Shown here: positions 31,313 through 42,461 of the stretch, in pieces | Numbering within the stretch: the stretch's first letter is position 1 | How the letters are laid out: each line of letters starts with the position of its first letter | Source: Capronia americana | Lineage: Eukaryota; Ascomycota; Eurotiomycetes; Chaetothyriales; Herpotrichiellaceae | Reading direction: 5' to 3' | Length of the DNA: 64,000 nucleotides | Assembly (NCBI GenBank): GCA_016110215.1 | Contig: JADWQD010000010.1 | Span: 1,426,001 to 1,490,000, forward strand | Made by a program: the position numbers and the translations under genes | The notes under the pieces: model-generated | The model's database searches: none | What the model was told of the DNA's origin: nothing | Seen by the model: only the letters and a program-made list of their open reading frames with translations

Positions 31313-32313
31313 CTTGACTAAGGACTGAGTCTGATCAATGATAGAGAGTGCGGGGTTGTTGATGACTGCAATGAGGATGGGTCAATTTCAGTGTCCGAGA
31401 AGAGGTTTGGTAGAGGAAAGTACAGATGAAGTGTCAGAAGGAATGAAGATATATCCTGTGGAGTGAAAGAACCGATGGACACCCAGAAGACAGGCAGTTG
31501 TGAAAGACGGTTGAATGGCTGTGGCGGGAGGCACCTGCGGCCAGACGACCGCAAGCGGTGGTCGCCAAGCCCGGTCTTTGTAGCCTTGCCCTGACAAAGC
31601 CCTTAATCTTTCCTTTCCGGACAAATGAGAGCTTGTTGGCAGGCGCAATCGCGCCTGATCCAGGGGAAGAAAGGAAGTTGAAATGAAGAATTACTCACTT
31701 GAAGGCCGCTGCTGCGTATGAGCTGTATCTGAGAAGTCGCAAAGTCGAAGTTCTTGGAAGTGCAAGTGGAAAGTGTCGGAAGAGGAAGCAATGTAGATTT
31801 ATAGTTAGAGGGTCGGTGGCCGTCGTTCCCTTTGTCGCAAAGTGACTATCGCTTTCACACGCAAACAGCCTGTCCGTGAAGAGGATCACCTTCACCTCGC
31901 GGCAAACCGCATGACAATAGAAACAGCCCGTCTTGCAGTCACAATAGAGTCACGTTACCTGACGTCATCTGTAAGGGATTCGGCGCAATCTGAAGAAAGG
32001 CCAACTTACAACAATCTCACTTTAGGCTCCGATAACATCCACTGCTATCTGCCCTTGCCCTGCACTTGTATTTCTAATCGCGTATACAATCGAGGCCGTC
32101 TGTCGGTCATTTGTGTCCTCTCCTTCGCCGCTGTCCCAGGCCCATCATCTTCCGTCGCACTTCGCCATCCGCAAGTGACGCGTCTGAAGACGCGCTCACG
32201 CAGCAACCATCACAATTGAGAATGAGTCGGAGGGAGTGGATGACAATCCGTACAAGATCAAGAATAATGACACAGTTCAAGCCACTTCCGGCACGGTGAA
32301 AGCAGCGGAAAGC
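31313..32313. other. Divergent intergenic region, Skp1 / Smp3
   Basis: About 1 kb. It should contain the long Skp1 5' leader (possibly with a leader intron) and both promoters. A perfect TGACGTCA site is at 31960-31967. No extra gene was recognised. Confidence 0.55.
31960..31967. promoter_or_regulatory. CRE/ATF site TGACGTCA
   Basis: A perfect 8-bp palindrome that is the established target of bZIP ATF/CREB factors. It lies 347 bp before the Smp3 ATG and 648 bp from the Skp1 ATG. Confidence 0.45.
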
Positions 32314-34512
32314 ATGTGGCGGCTGTTATATTTGTTCCTGCTGTTTGTCCGTGTGTATTTCGCGCTCTGTCCGAGCTATCTTCATCCGGACGAGATCTTT
32401 CAAGGTCCTGAACCGATTGCTGGTATGGCGCTGCGGGACACAATGGCAATCCACTTGGTTGACTTCGTTTGCAGGATACCTCTTTCCATATCCGGCCCAT
32501 CAAACATGGGAATGGACATCTTCGCGCCCCATCCGGAGTGTCTTTCCTCTTTGGCCCATATATGGCTTGCCAATGACGTTGTTGAAATGGGTCTGGGCTC
32601 AGGATGAAGATGCTCTTGTTGATCCAGCTGTCATCTACTATACTCTCCGACTCGTGATGCTTGCTCTCAGTTTCGTGCTGGAAGATTGGGCTGTCCATGA
32701 TCTTGTTCGTTCTCCTCGACATTGGCGACAGGCGGCTATCTTGGTCACTTCTTCTTATGTCACTTGGACCTTTCAAACACATACCTTTTCGAATTCCGTT
32801 GAGACACTCGTTGTGTTATGGTGCTTGGTGGTGATCGAACGCATTTTGCGTGAAAACGTAGGTCGCTTGGTTCAGGATTCCTGGGGAAGATGTACTGACA
32901 TAAAGCGCAGAAGCGTTCAGCGATCGCCTCGAGCATTGTGCTAGGATTTCTTCTCGTCTTTGGGACGTTCAACCGTATTACTTTTCCAGCCTTCGTTGTG
33001 ATACCCGGCATTCAATTATTGCCACACTTCTTGAATAGGTGAGAGAAAATCAGTATTCTAAACGCTTGAAGCACAAGGCCTAATGCATTTTCTGGAAGAC
33101 CATTTTGCCTTATTGCTCTTTCTCTGTCCGGCCTGTTCTGGACATTGTTTGCTGTCGTCGTCGACACAGCTTACTACTCTGGACCCGCGGCGACCAGATC
33201 CTTTGGAGCACTCTTCGACCATGTCCGCCACAAGCCTGTAATAACGCCTCTCAATAATCTCTTGTACAACGCACAGACGAGTAATCTCGCGAAGCACGGC
33301 CTCCACCCACACTACCAACATCTCGTCGCGAACCTGCCTCAGCTTCTCGGACCAGCACTTGTTCTTCTACTTGCGAGCGCCTATCCCTTCAACTTGCGCG
33401 TGTTAAAGACCACATTCACCAACAATCGTCTTGCGTCGGCTGCCACAGGGACGCTTTTCTTGACTCTCATCCCTCATCAAGAACCCAGGTTCCTCCTTCC
33501 GACTGTCCCTTTGATCTTGGCCAGCATTAGAATTCCCTCCTCCAAAATTTGGTCACGCATCTTCTGGGCGACATGGATCATTTTTAACACAGGTCTTGCC
33601 GTTTTGATGGGAGTCTATCATCAAGGCGGGATTATTCCTGCCCAACTCGCGATGCCTTCGCTCATCCTGCAATCAACTAATACCACTCATTCCGAAGCCC
33701 ACAACATCGAAGTGTTCTGGTGGAAGACCTACCCACCTCCAACATTCCTCCTTGGATCCAAGCCATTTCACCCAGCTACGAATCGATCCCTTAACGTCTC
33801 CTCTGTCCCACTTATGGGCTACCCACAAAATGAGCTGGTCTTCATGCTCATGCAACACATGCCAACATGTGACCCCACCTTGATTGAACGATTCTTCATA
33901 CACAAGGAAAAGACGGACGTCTATGTGGTGGCTCCGCTAAGCGCGTGGCGCCTTGGTCCCTCGTCGGGTTCAGGGCAGCAAACATATCAATACCCTCCGG
34001 TCTCGAACTTCAGCTTTGTGATTGACATGAATCAGCCGCCAGCGCAATTGCAGATGACGAATCTGGCAGTCTTCCGGAGGCACGTCAACCTTGATGATAT
34101 GGATTTTGGCGATGACGGAGTCTGGCCTACGCTTGAACGCGTCGTGGGACGAAGAGGACTCGGCGTGTGGAAAGTCGATCGCATTTGCGGACCAGTGCAA
34201 TACGTCGATGCACATACTGGAGAAAAGTTGGCACCGGAGCAAGTCAACCAGAGAAAGGCAGATATGCATGGGACGCAGGAACACCAGAACTCACCAAACA
34301 ATCGAGCCGATCATGATGTCCAAGACACAGAAATGCCTCTCGAGTCGGCCACCTCATCCATTACAGCTGCAGCTGCAGTCAGTGAAGCCGTGTCCAGTTT
34401 CGCTTCGACACTTGGTGGAATATTCGAAGACGGGGCAACTCATGACATGAGGGTCAGCACAACTACAGTGCCAGCCAACTTCTCTGCGCAAGAGGCGAAG
34501 GTAGCGTCCTGA
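32314..34512 (+). CDS. smp3: GPI mannosyltransferase 4 (Smp3), with apparent one-base frameshift
   Basis: Exons 32314-32422, 32475-32857, 32911-33038 and about 33098-34512 would encode about 677 residues. The start MWRLLYLFLLFVRVYF followed by LHPDEIFQGPE is the GT22 signature, and HQEPRFLLP is the second conserved motif. Smp3 adds the fourth mannose to GPI anchors in the ER lumen. The oddity is that exon 4 enters in the frame giving RPFCLIAL, whereas everything from LSGLFWTLFAVVVDT on is one frame over. The switch falls at a T4 run (33118-33121). No alternative AG acceptor in 33060-33145 restores frame. This is either a sequencing or assembly error, a real mutation, or an unusual splice. The Ser/Ala/Thr-rich C-terminal tail is poorly conserved. 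Confidence 0.85.
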
Positions 34513-35443
34513 ACAGGGGGGAAGGGGGGGGGGGGGGTTGTTGGTCGCAGATATCGCGGAGGCATTTGTCCCATCTGAGAGCCATCATCCCTCAATCCGT
34601 TCTCCCCCGTAGCTACATAGATTATGAGTCGGTGCTCCTTCTCGAGTCCTCGCACACCAGACTCGCCTCTGCCGTCCGTCCAATGTAAAGTGTCCGTGCT
34701 CGCCCCGAAGAATGACCCTCTCCGCAAACTATGGAACCATTGATGCATGGGATGGAGCCCTCGTTTCCCGCGCAGGCAACAATTCGGCTGGCCTATCCGG
34801 TGCGGCGCCTCCCTCCCCCTTCTCAATAAGTAGGACAGGGGCTATGGAATACCTCGTACACCAGAGATCCTCCACAGCATCGGTGTCTCGGCGATGAGAA
34901 TGTTTCTCCTGGGAGCGCTTGTTGGTCTCAGCATTAAATTTCACGACGATGTAGTGTAAACTCGAGTCAACACTGAGACAACCTGACGCGGTCAAGCGAT
35001 TTCATTGATTCGCCGCTGGCACCTTCGTTTATTTGGACTTGCTAATTCTTCTGCTACCGAATGGAAGTTAACAAGGTGGAAGTGAGATGTCTCTGGTTCA
35101 TGAGAGCTCTCCTTGAGTTCCGGCGAGAACGGTCCAGGACAGCCTTCGCCAATCTCACATTTTCATATGCATCTCTGCAGCACTAATCTGCATCTTCACT
35201 CGCTCCCTGCTTGACGTCTTCTCTCGTGTGCTTGTGTGCCTTATTTGCCCGAGTTAGATCATTAGTCGCCCTCGTGTTCATCCCGTCTCAATTCAAAGTC
35301 CTGAGACAACATCGCTACTGTTGTAGCATCCATGGGAGGCGGATACCCACTTCATCCCGTCGCGGAACAAACTCCGCCTCGCATTCTTCACAAACCGAAA
35401 GCCGGAAAACGATGTGGCGCTCAAGTTGCATGAAACAGTCCGC
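34513..35443. other. Convergent intergenic region with a poly-G run
   Basis: About 930 bp between Smp3 and Rad23. A G6-AA-G14 tract lies right after the Smp3 stop (34516-34537). Nothing else is recognised. Confidence 0.5.
34516..34537 (+). repeat. Poly-G tract (G6 AA G14)
   Basis: Starts 4 bp after the Smp3 stop codon, in the presumed 3' UTR. Such runs are hard to sequence, so the length may be unreliable. Confidence 0.8.
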
Positions 35444-36941
35444 TCACTGCTGATCATCATCGTCAGGCTGCTCAAACAGGAAGTTTGCCGCCAGCTCTTC
35501 ATTCTTGTCACACGCAAAGTAAGCTTGAATGACCTGATCGCGAGAGAAACCCAACCGGCACAATCGCTCGATGGCGTCGCGCTCCTCCTCGGTGACCTGG
35601 ATCGAAGTTGCCCCAGGAGGAAGAGGACCGCCTTCTCCGCCTTCACCTTGGGCATCCTGAAAACTGGGTTAGCACCACGAAAAAGTCGACGGTATCTCAA
35701 GTCGGGATTTCACATACCTCAGCCAGAAGCTGAAGGAACTGGTCTTGGTTTGAGCCTATCATTTGGGCAAGCTCAGGATTGCCTTCTGCAAGTTGTTGGA
35801 GAATGGGCTCAAGCATGGCTGGCTGCTGCTGGACGAACTGTCTGAGCTGCTGGAAGTGAGGGCTGTTTCGCAGAAAATCAATGTTGGGCGCTCCGCCTTC
35901 CGTCATGAGACCTGCGGCGCCCGCACCAGCACCAGCGCCAACTCTTCTCGCACCAGCACCGCCTCCACGGGTCTGACCAGCCTGCGCTGCGGCTTCAAAG
36001 AGATTGATCGGCTCATCTCCGGCGGGCGCGGCAGCGGCAGTGGCTGGGGCAGGTTGAGCAGGTTGAGCAGGCTGAGCTGGAGGAGGAGAAGCAGGATTTC
36101 CCTGAGCACCAGCAGCTGGAGTGGCTTGTCTCTGTTCAGCCTGGATATTCTCGGGAATGCCGCTCAGAAGATATTCGATTGCTCGGTCTGGGTTGAAGAA
36201 AGCGGCTCGCAGAGCACGGTCTATCTCTGGTCTGGCGAATCCCATGGCCTCCATTTCTCGGACTGTAGATTCATTGCGGTTCCCGATGAGGAAGGCTGAC
36301 GGATCACCGAAGCCACCGCCTTCGGAGGCAGCTGCCTGGGTGGTGGTGGTCTGAGGAGGTGTTGGAGTGGATGGCTGATTGGAGGGAGCGGTCGCAGGTT
36401 GGGACGCAGGAGCGGCTGGGGCAGCAGGTGTGGCTACATTCGTTGATGGCGGCGCAGGTGTAGAAGGGCCTCCAGCCTTCGCAGCAGGTGCAGCTTTTGG
36501 CTACACGTTGTCAGTTGAACCGTCTACTGGAGGGAAACTGAAATGTGACCAACCTTCGACACCATACACACAATGAAGCCTTTCTCTTCGATCTTATACG
36601 ACTCGACGGTATTGGCATCGGCCAGCACCTTGCCTGTCATATGTCAGTCTTGCGGCTGTGAAGTGAAGTATAGCAAGGATCGCAGACCGGCATAGATGAG
36701 TTTCTGTGATGCGGCTTCCCATCCTTTCTCTGCGGCAACCTTTTCTTTCACCTGGCCGATCTAAGCGCAAGATGTCAGTTTTGGGGGGGAACAACTTGAC
36801 ACTCGTGGGAGAGTTGACCGTACTGTGTCCGTAGGCTCGGCATCGATGGTGAACTTTTGCTGCTTCAAATCCTGCGCCGCTCGTCAGTAATCGTCGGTGG
36901 GAGCGCAGGTCATTTCGACTTACTCTGAATGAGAGCTTCAT
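35444..36941 (-). CDS. rad23: UV excision repair protein Rad23
   Basis: Six exons on the complement (36924-36941, 36824-36871, 36688-36760, 36554-36633, 35718-36500 and 35444-35656) give 404 residues. The introns are 52-63 bp; intron 3 has a weak GTCTGC donor. Domain order: ubiquitin-like domain (residues 1-75, with KQQKFTIDAEP and YKIEEKGFIVCMVSKPK), Pro/Ala/Thr linker, UBA1 (near MEAMGFARPEIDRALRAAF), an alanine/proline spacer, the XPC/Rad4-binding domain (near FLRNSPHFQQLRQFVQQQP) and UBA2 (ERLCRLGFSRDQVIQAYFAC). Rad23 stabilises Rad4/XPC at DNA lesions and shuttles ubiquitinated proteins to the proteasome. Intact and canonical. Confidence 0.97.
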
Positions 36942-37339
36942 CTTGCCCCGCCACACACAGAAATCGATCTGACTTTCGCGACTCAATTAGTAACCTGAGA
37001 TGGTGGTCTGTTGACTGATAATGAAAGCACCGTAGTCCTGAATCGAGTCTTTACTTCACGCAGGAGACTGATCCGAAATAGAAGCAGAAGTCAGGTTCCA
37101 AGAGCGATGCGGCGAAAGGGTGGATCTCGCAGCGCATGTCATGTCGCGCCTGCCTACGCAATAATCACAGCAGCCTTCCTCGTCAAAATTCACAACCGGG
37201 CACGTGATGATGGGAGGTGAGCCTTACAGCAGTCACCATCTACGTATTGTTACCATTTGCGAAAGTGAATAGTTCAAGACCAAGTGACTTGTCTGTCATT
37301 GATGATACGGTCGGCTGCACTCGATGCGTCTTGTCGATC
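36942..37339. other. Rad23 upstream region
   Basis: About 400 bp between the Med6 stop and the Rad23 start (both minus strand). It contains GCACGTGATG at 37200-37209, a CACGTGA-type site about 260 bp upstream of Rad23. Confidence 0.5.
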
Positions 37340-38468
37340 TCATGGACTGCCTCCATCAACTCTACTCTTCTTCCGCTTGACTTTGGCTGCTCCGTCGGAT
37401 ACAGGGGTAACTTTGTCTCCCGCCCTCACTGCTCTGGGAGGCGCGGCGGTGTTACTCGGCGGCGGCGCTGCAACAGAGCCTGCTCGCGAATGAGCTGGTG
37501 TGCCATTTGGTGATGACAACGTCTGGCCATGAGCTTTAGTTTGGCCAGCTGTAGCCGTGGCATCTTTGTTCTTAGAAAACCGAAAATTCCCTGGTTCACC
37601 CACTAACGGCATGTCGTCTGAATATTCCTTTCCATATGCAATCGTCATGCGAAGCGCCTCCCACGCTGTCCTTGCTCCACTGCCGCTCTCTTCATTTGGT
37701 TGCGAAGAGCCTGCTGGTTTCTCAGCTGTAGATGCTCGGCTTTCCGGCGCCACAGACCCCTCCCTACTCTGTGGTCCAGCTCCTCCTGACAGAGCCTGCC
37801 GTGTGGATGGCTTGACGGGCTTGTAGTAAGTATGCCCATGAGATACCGAGAAGAGCGACATGTCCGCCGGGGCATTGAAGAGCTTATTGAGTGCCGAGAC
37901 CGTGTTCAACTATTGTCGATCATGTCAATAGGAGAAAGGGACAGGACTATCTATCACTGCAGCTTACCAAGCGATTGTTCAGAATGCTGGCTACAGAGGG
38001 AGCCTGGTAGATCACATTATTGACAATGTAATAATAGCCGAGCACGGTGACACTGTCATCTCGCTCGTTCTCCCGGTTCTGCTTGCGGATGACCCAGACA
38101 TTGGTGTTCTCCGGGCCATTCGGCCCTTCAACGGTGGCCTTCTCTTCGAGAGGATCGTGCTCGACAACATACTGAATGCCGCGCTGATGGCGGAGATTGG
38201 CCTCGAACCGCGCTCGTGTTCCTAGAATCTCATTCTGATTTGGAGTGCCAACCCACTGGGTAAACAGGGACTGGTTGCCAGACACTTGATCGAAGAACGG
38301 GGATGTCGCAAAATAAAAGAGCACTGTCACCTCATGAGTATGAAAGGATGTGCTGTATGCAAAGTCGGAAAACCAACCATTGTTAGAATGTAAGTATCCT
38401 CCGTTGTATCCGATCCAGTTGGGGTCAAAGTGGGCTTTGTCGCTCAGATCGTCCTTGTTCTCAGCCAT
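37340..38468 (-). CDS. med6: Mediator complex subunit 6
   Basis: Two exons (complement 37968-38468 and 37340-37909) give 356 residues; the 58-bp intron has a GTAAGC donor. The Med6 fold occupies residues about 30-190, recognised by VLFYFATSPFFDQVSGNQ, LRHQRGIQYVVEHDP and YYYIVNNVIYQAPSVASIL. The C-terminal half is a disordered Ala/Ser/Pro/Lys-rich tail ending in a basic KVKRKKSR patch that could be a nuclear signal. Med6 is in the Mediator head module and bridges activators to RNA polymerase II. Its start is 439 bp from the divergent p-aminobenzoate synthase gene. Confidence 0.95.
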
Positions 38469-38907
38469 GACTGCTGCTGTCGAGGTTGGGCTGTGGTCGG
38501 AAGCACCTGCTCATCTTGGGCGTGTGCCAAAGGTAGTGCTGTGCGAAGCGTGGGTGACTGTGGGAGGGAGTTTCACATTCAAGATCATGAACTTTATTGT
38601 AAAACCGACGAAAGAAGCCGATGAGAGGTACGGTGGGGCAATCGGGCAGAGAAGCGCAGTCTCCGGCAAAACATTCACGAACTTTGCCTCTGTTTTCGCT
38701 CCCAGCAAAATTCCTTCCGAAACTTTTCGAGCTTACACTCCCAGCATGTGGACGCGGAGTCCTTGGTTCGATCATTGTTTGTGGTAGGTTCTCCTTTCTT
38801 TATTTTCGCCGCGCGGACGGCTTGTGGTATATCTGGCTGGACTCTCACTTTTAGTTGCGCGGTCGTTTCTCTGCCTTCCTCTCATCCACTGCTGCTAAAC
38901 CGTTTCA
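38469..38907. other. Divergent promoter, Med6 / PABA synthase
   Basis: About 440 bp with no recognised element beyond what two promoters require. Confidence 0.5.
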
Positions 38908-41316
38908 ATGACAACCAAAGGTTCGATCCTTTTCGTGGATGCCTATGACTCATTTGCGGAGAACATTGCCGCACTTCTATATGGATGCCTTCAGGCGCAC
39001 GTTACTTTGATCAGAATTGATTGCAACATACAGCAAGAGTTTGAGCAGACTAGCCAGGAGTTCTTCTCTTCCTTTGACGCCATCATCCTCGGCCCCGGCC
39101 CCGGAAATCCAGCGAACGGTGCAGACGTTGGCCTTTTCAATCAAGTGTGGGCATGTGCTGAAAGCCAGAAGATCCCCGTACTGGGGATTTGTCTGGGGTT
39201 TCAGAGTCTTTGTGCTAGATATGATCTCCCAGTTGTCCGGATGAGTCTACCATGTCATGGCCATGCTAAAGAGATATGTCACCCCGACAGAGACATCTTC
39301 TCCGGCACAGGACGCGTTGTTGCCACTTGTTACAACAGTCTCGGGGTCTGCCTCAAGGACTTGGCGCGGGAGGATACAGCCAGTCGCCCAAGTTCGTCCG
39401 GCTCTGGCGCGAGTGCGTCGTCTTCAGAAAGCCTTCAGTCAACATCATCCTTCTCCCTGTACCCGGCGAAGAATGCCGGCCGCAGTGATCGCTGTCAGCG
39501 GTTGAAGAGCTTGGAAGTCCTCGCTTGGGATAAGAACGATTGGGTCATGGCTGTCAGACACAAGCTCCTACCGTTCCATGGGTTCCAGTTCCACCCCGAA
39601 TCATGCAAATCCAACTTGGCTTGCCAGACACTCATCAAACGATGGTGGAAGGCGACGATGAGGCACAATAAACAGCATCGAGGCTCGTTTCTCCGTCGAC
39701 AATCGAAGTCGCTAGATGTCGAGGGATTGGATCATGCTATACTACCCAGCGTTGTTGCAAATCTGTCGAATGAGCTGCTCTTGATCTCGAATTCTTGCAA
39801 GGGCTCTGTACACCGAAGATCCGTCCGGCTGCCTGGGGCCTCTAGTATGATTGCAGATCTTTGCCACCGAAGTTCACGGCCAGACCGTGTTGCCATGCTG
39901 GAGTCCACGAAGAGAGGTCGATACAGCATTTATCCTTTCACTCACGAACAGAGTTTCCTAGTGGAATACAACACCGGCCAGCTCCTGTGCCATTTGGCCT
40001 CCTCAGCCCCTGATCCGTATCAGCGCTCCTTCCTTGAGAGAGAGGCAGCTGTCGCGCTCATAGGATCGTTTATCCGAAGTCGAAGTTTCAAAGACGACGA
40101 CGTAGATCTCCCATTCAGAGGCGGGTTCATTGGATTTATGTCCTACGAGTTTGGTACAGCGTCCTTGCACCTGGACGCTCACACGCAGAACGTACCATTA
40201 CCGTCGACACCAGAGATCAGTCTTCTCTGGGTAGACCGTAGCGTCGTCTATGATCAAGATACCGGGATGGCACATGTACAATCGATACGAAACGATGACT
40301 CCTGGGTGGATGAGATGGCGAAAATGCTGCAGAGGACCTATGACGCTTCAAGTTCAGCAGGTTCAGCAGACTGCAAGAAAGCGGAGGAAGTTTTGTCCTC
40401 AGCCGAATACACCCTTCCGGACCATGATCGATATGTCTCCCAAATCCGCGCTTGTCAGTCTGAGTTGCTTGCTGGGAACTCGTACGAACTTTGCCTGACC
40501 ACGGAAGCAACCATCACCACGCCTACTGGCCCCGAAGCTCCTTACTTACTCTACAGGAACATTCAGCGACACAACCCTGTACCATACGCCTCGTATATTA
40601 ACTTCAACAAAACCACGATTCTCTCTTCGTCACCGGAACAGTTTCTCTCGTGGTCAGCCAAAGACGGCACGATCGACATGGTTCCTATGAAAGGCACGGT
40701 TAAGAAGACGCCCGAAATGACGCTCGCAAAGGCCACTGAGATACTGTCGTCTGCCAAGGAAAGTGCTGAGAATCTCATGATTGCGGATCTCATCCGACAC
40801 GATCTCTATAGTACGGTGGGCCATAACGCGAAAGTCGAGGTCGTCAAGTTGTGTGATGTGGTCGAGTCGGAAACAGTCTTCTCGCTTGTGTCGCATATCC
40901 GTGCCCATGCCCCTGTCCCTCCCGACATGGACAAGGACTCAACCGAATACGCACAAGCAATGTCAAACTATGGTATCAGAGCACTCACACGCACTCTACC
41001 GCCGGGAAGCATGACGGGCGCGCCCAAAAAGCGGTCCTGCGAGATCCTCGACAATCTCGAGCAAAGAGACCGTGGCGTGTATTCCGGAGCAATCGGCTAT
41101 ATCGATGTCAGTGGTAACGGGGCGTGGTCGGTCGTCATACGCTCTGCATTCTCCAACCGTGAAGACAATGTGAAGAACACAAGTACCGGCGAAGAGAGAC
41201 AGAAGTGGCGCATTGGTGCTGGTGGTGCTATCACCGTGCTGAGTGATGAAGAGGAGGAGTGGGAGGAGATGATGACGAAGTTAGATAGTGTGCTCAGGGG
41301 CTTTCGCGTCGGTTGA
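38908..41316 (+). CDS. Bifunctional aminodeoxychorismate (p-aminobenzoate) synthase
   Basis: A single exon of 802 residues fuses two activities. The N-terminal class I glutamine amidotransferase (residues 1-250) has ILGPGPGNP, the nucleophile loop GICLGFQS and the HPES motif that completes the Cys-His-Glu triad. The C-terminal chorismate-binding domain (about 400-800) includes GNSYELCLTTE, KGTVKK, the ADLIRHDL motif and GSMTGAPKKRSCEI. Together they convert chorismate and glutamine to 4-amino-4-deoxychorismate on the way to folate. The KGTVK motif (PIKGT-type) and the absence of a PIAGT-type sequence favour PABA synthase over anthranilate synthase. Length and fusion are typical for fungi. Confidence 0.95.
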   Translation: MTTKGSILFVDAYDSFAENIAALLYGCLQAHVTLIRIDCNIQQEFEQTSQEFFSSFDAIILGPGPGNPANGADVGLFNQVWACAESQKIPVLGICLGFQSLCARYDLPVVRMSLPCHGHAKEICHPDRDIFSGTGRVVATCYNSLGVCLKDLAREDTASRPSSSGSGASASSSESLQSTSSFSLYPAKNAGRSDRCQRLKSLEVLAWDKNDWVMAVRHKLLPFHGFQFHPESCKSNLACQTLIKRWWKATMRHNKQHRGSFLRRQSKSLDVEGLDHAILPSVVANLSNELLLISNSCKGSVHRRSVRLPGASSMIADLCHRSSRPDRVAMLESTKRGRYSIYPFTHEQSFLVEYNTGQLLCHLASSAPDPYQRSFLEREAAVALIGSFIRSRSFKDDDVDLPFRGGFIGFMSYEFGTASLHLDAHTQNVPLPSTPEISLLWVDRSVVYDQDTGMAHVQSIRNDDSWVDEMAKMLQRTYDASSSAGSADCKKAEEVLSSAEYTLPDHDRYVSQIRACQSELLAGNSYELCLTTEATITTPTGPEAPYLLYRNIQRHNPVPYASYINFNKTTILSSSPEQFLSWSAKDGTIDMVPMKGTVKKTPEMTLAKATEILSSAKESAENLMIADLIRHDLYSTVGHNAKVEVVKLCDVVESETVFSLVSHIRAHAPVPPDMDKDSTEYAQAMSNYGIRALTRTLPPGSMTGAPKKRSCEILDNLEQRDRGVYSGAIGYIDVSGNGAWSVVIRSAFSNREDNVKNTSTGEERQKWRIGAGGAITVLSDEEEEWEEMMTKLDSVLRGFRVG

Positions 41317-42461
41317 GCACTGATACGGTTGTGACCTCGGAGCTCTGAGGCGATGGTTCCATTTTCTGGGAGGGGGAGATGTGGCACTTGCTACCCTGTT
41401 TCAACATGATATGGAAGCTATGAATTTCAACAAGATACCCATTCAACTGGACGACAGGACGACACGGCGTTATGAGAGCATGTTCAGCGGCCGAAGTAAA
41501 GAGTGGGACTATTCGAAAAGGATATCGCCGCGTCAATAGGTGCATCATGTTTGTGCTTATGGAGTCCCAGGAGTTTCCCCCCTACATATACCTACCAACG
41601 GGGGCTTATGTACCTTGGTCTCCAGCCTCGCAGCTGGCAGCGTACGATCCCATGACGGACATCTACCTCGAATTCGTACTCATACTCACCCGTAGCTGCT
41701 CGCTCGCTGCCTGGTATGCTGTATGCTGGTCTGCTGGCGTGATCGCTACCGCTTCCTCGTAGTTGTCACATTCTCCCATTCTCTCTCTCTCTCTGCTCTC
41801 ACCACCACTGAATGCCTTGTTGGTGGACGCCATCTGCGCACCAAGCCACTGTCCCCCACCCCAAGCAAGGGAAAGAGCCTGGATGATTCATGTCCCACGT
41901 ACGAAGCCCTGTACTACAGTACGTACCTCTAATCACGTCTTCCCGATTTATTGCACAGAATGCACGATTGACGCGTCCGATGAAAGCTACTTAGTACAGG
42001 AAGTAATTACGTCCACGCCAGAGCTGAACCGATCATGCACGCTAATCCTCATTCATGGCTTGCTTGTTATTTCTTGCGTTTCGGTCACGGCGACTGACCT
42101 GGATTTGATCACGATTCGATGGCACGATTCGAACAACCCGTTCCGAGTCTGTGTTGTGATATTCCACGTATGGCTTTTTCTCACTTCTGCATCGGCCGAC
42201 GAGTATGTACTGTGTGACTCCCCAGTCCGCATAGTCTAGTCTAGTCTAAACCAGTCAGTCAATCAATCAATCGGCTATTCCATCCGTGTTTGTATCCCAA
42301 CTCCGTGGAGTGGCGCGCGTAGAGTACTTGTACAAGAAGGGGGTGTGCCCTATCTGCTGCATAGACAGACCATAATCCCCGAATACATCCGACGCCAATG
42401 CTATGCCGTTTCCCACCTCAGCTACAAAGACAAAACTCCATCCGCGGAACGTCAGTCGCCT
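41317..42461. other. Convergent intergenic region with microsatellites
   Basis: About 1.1 kb. It holds a (CT)7-8 run at 41780-41794 and adjoining short tandem runs of TAGTC and AATC at about 42231-42272. No gene is supported. Confidence 0.55.
42231..42272. repeat. Adjacent TAGTC and AATC/AGTC microsatellites
   Basis: Three to four TAGTC units, a short spacer, then CAGTCAGT and three AATC units. Confidence 0.75.
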
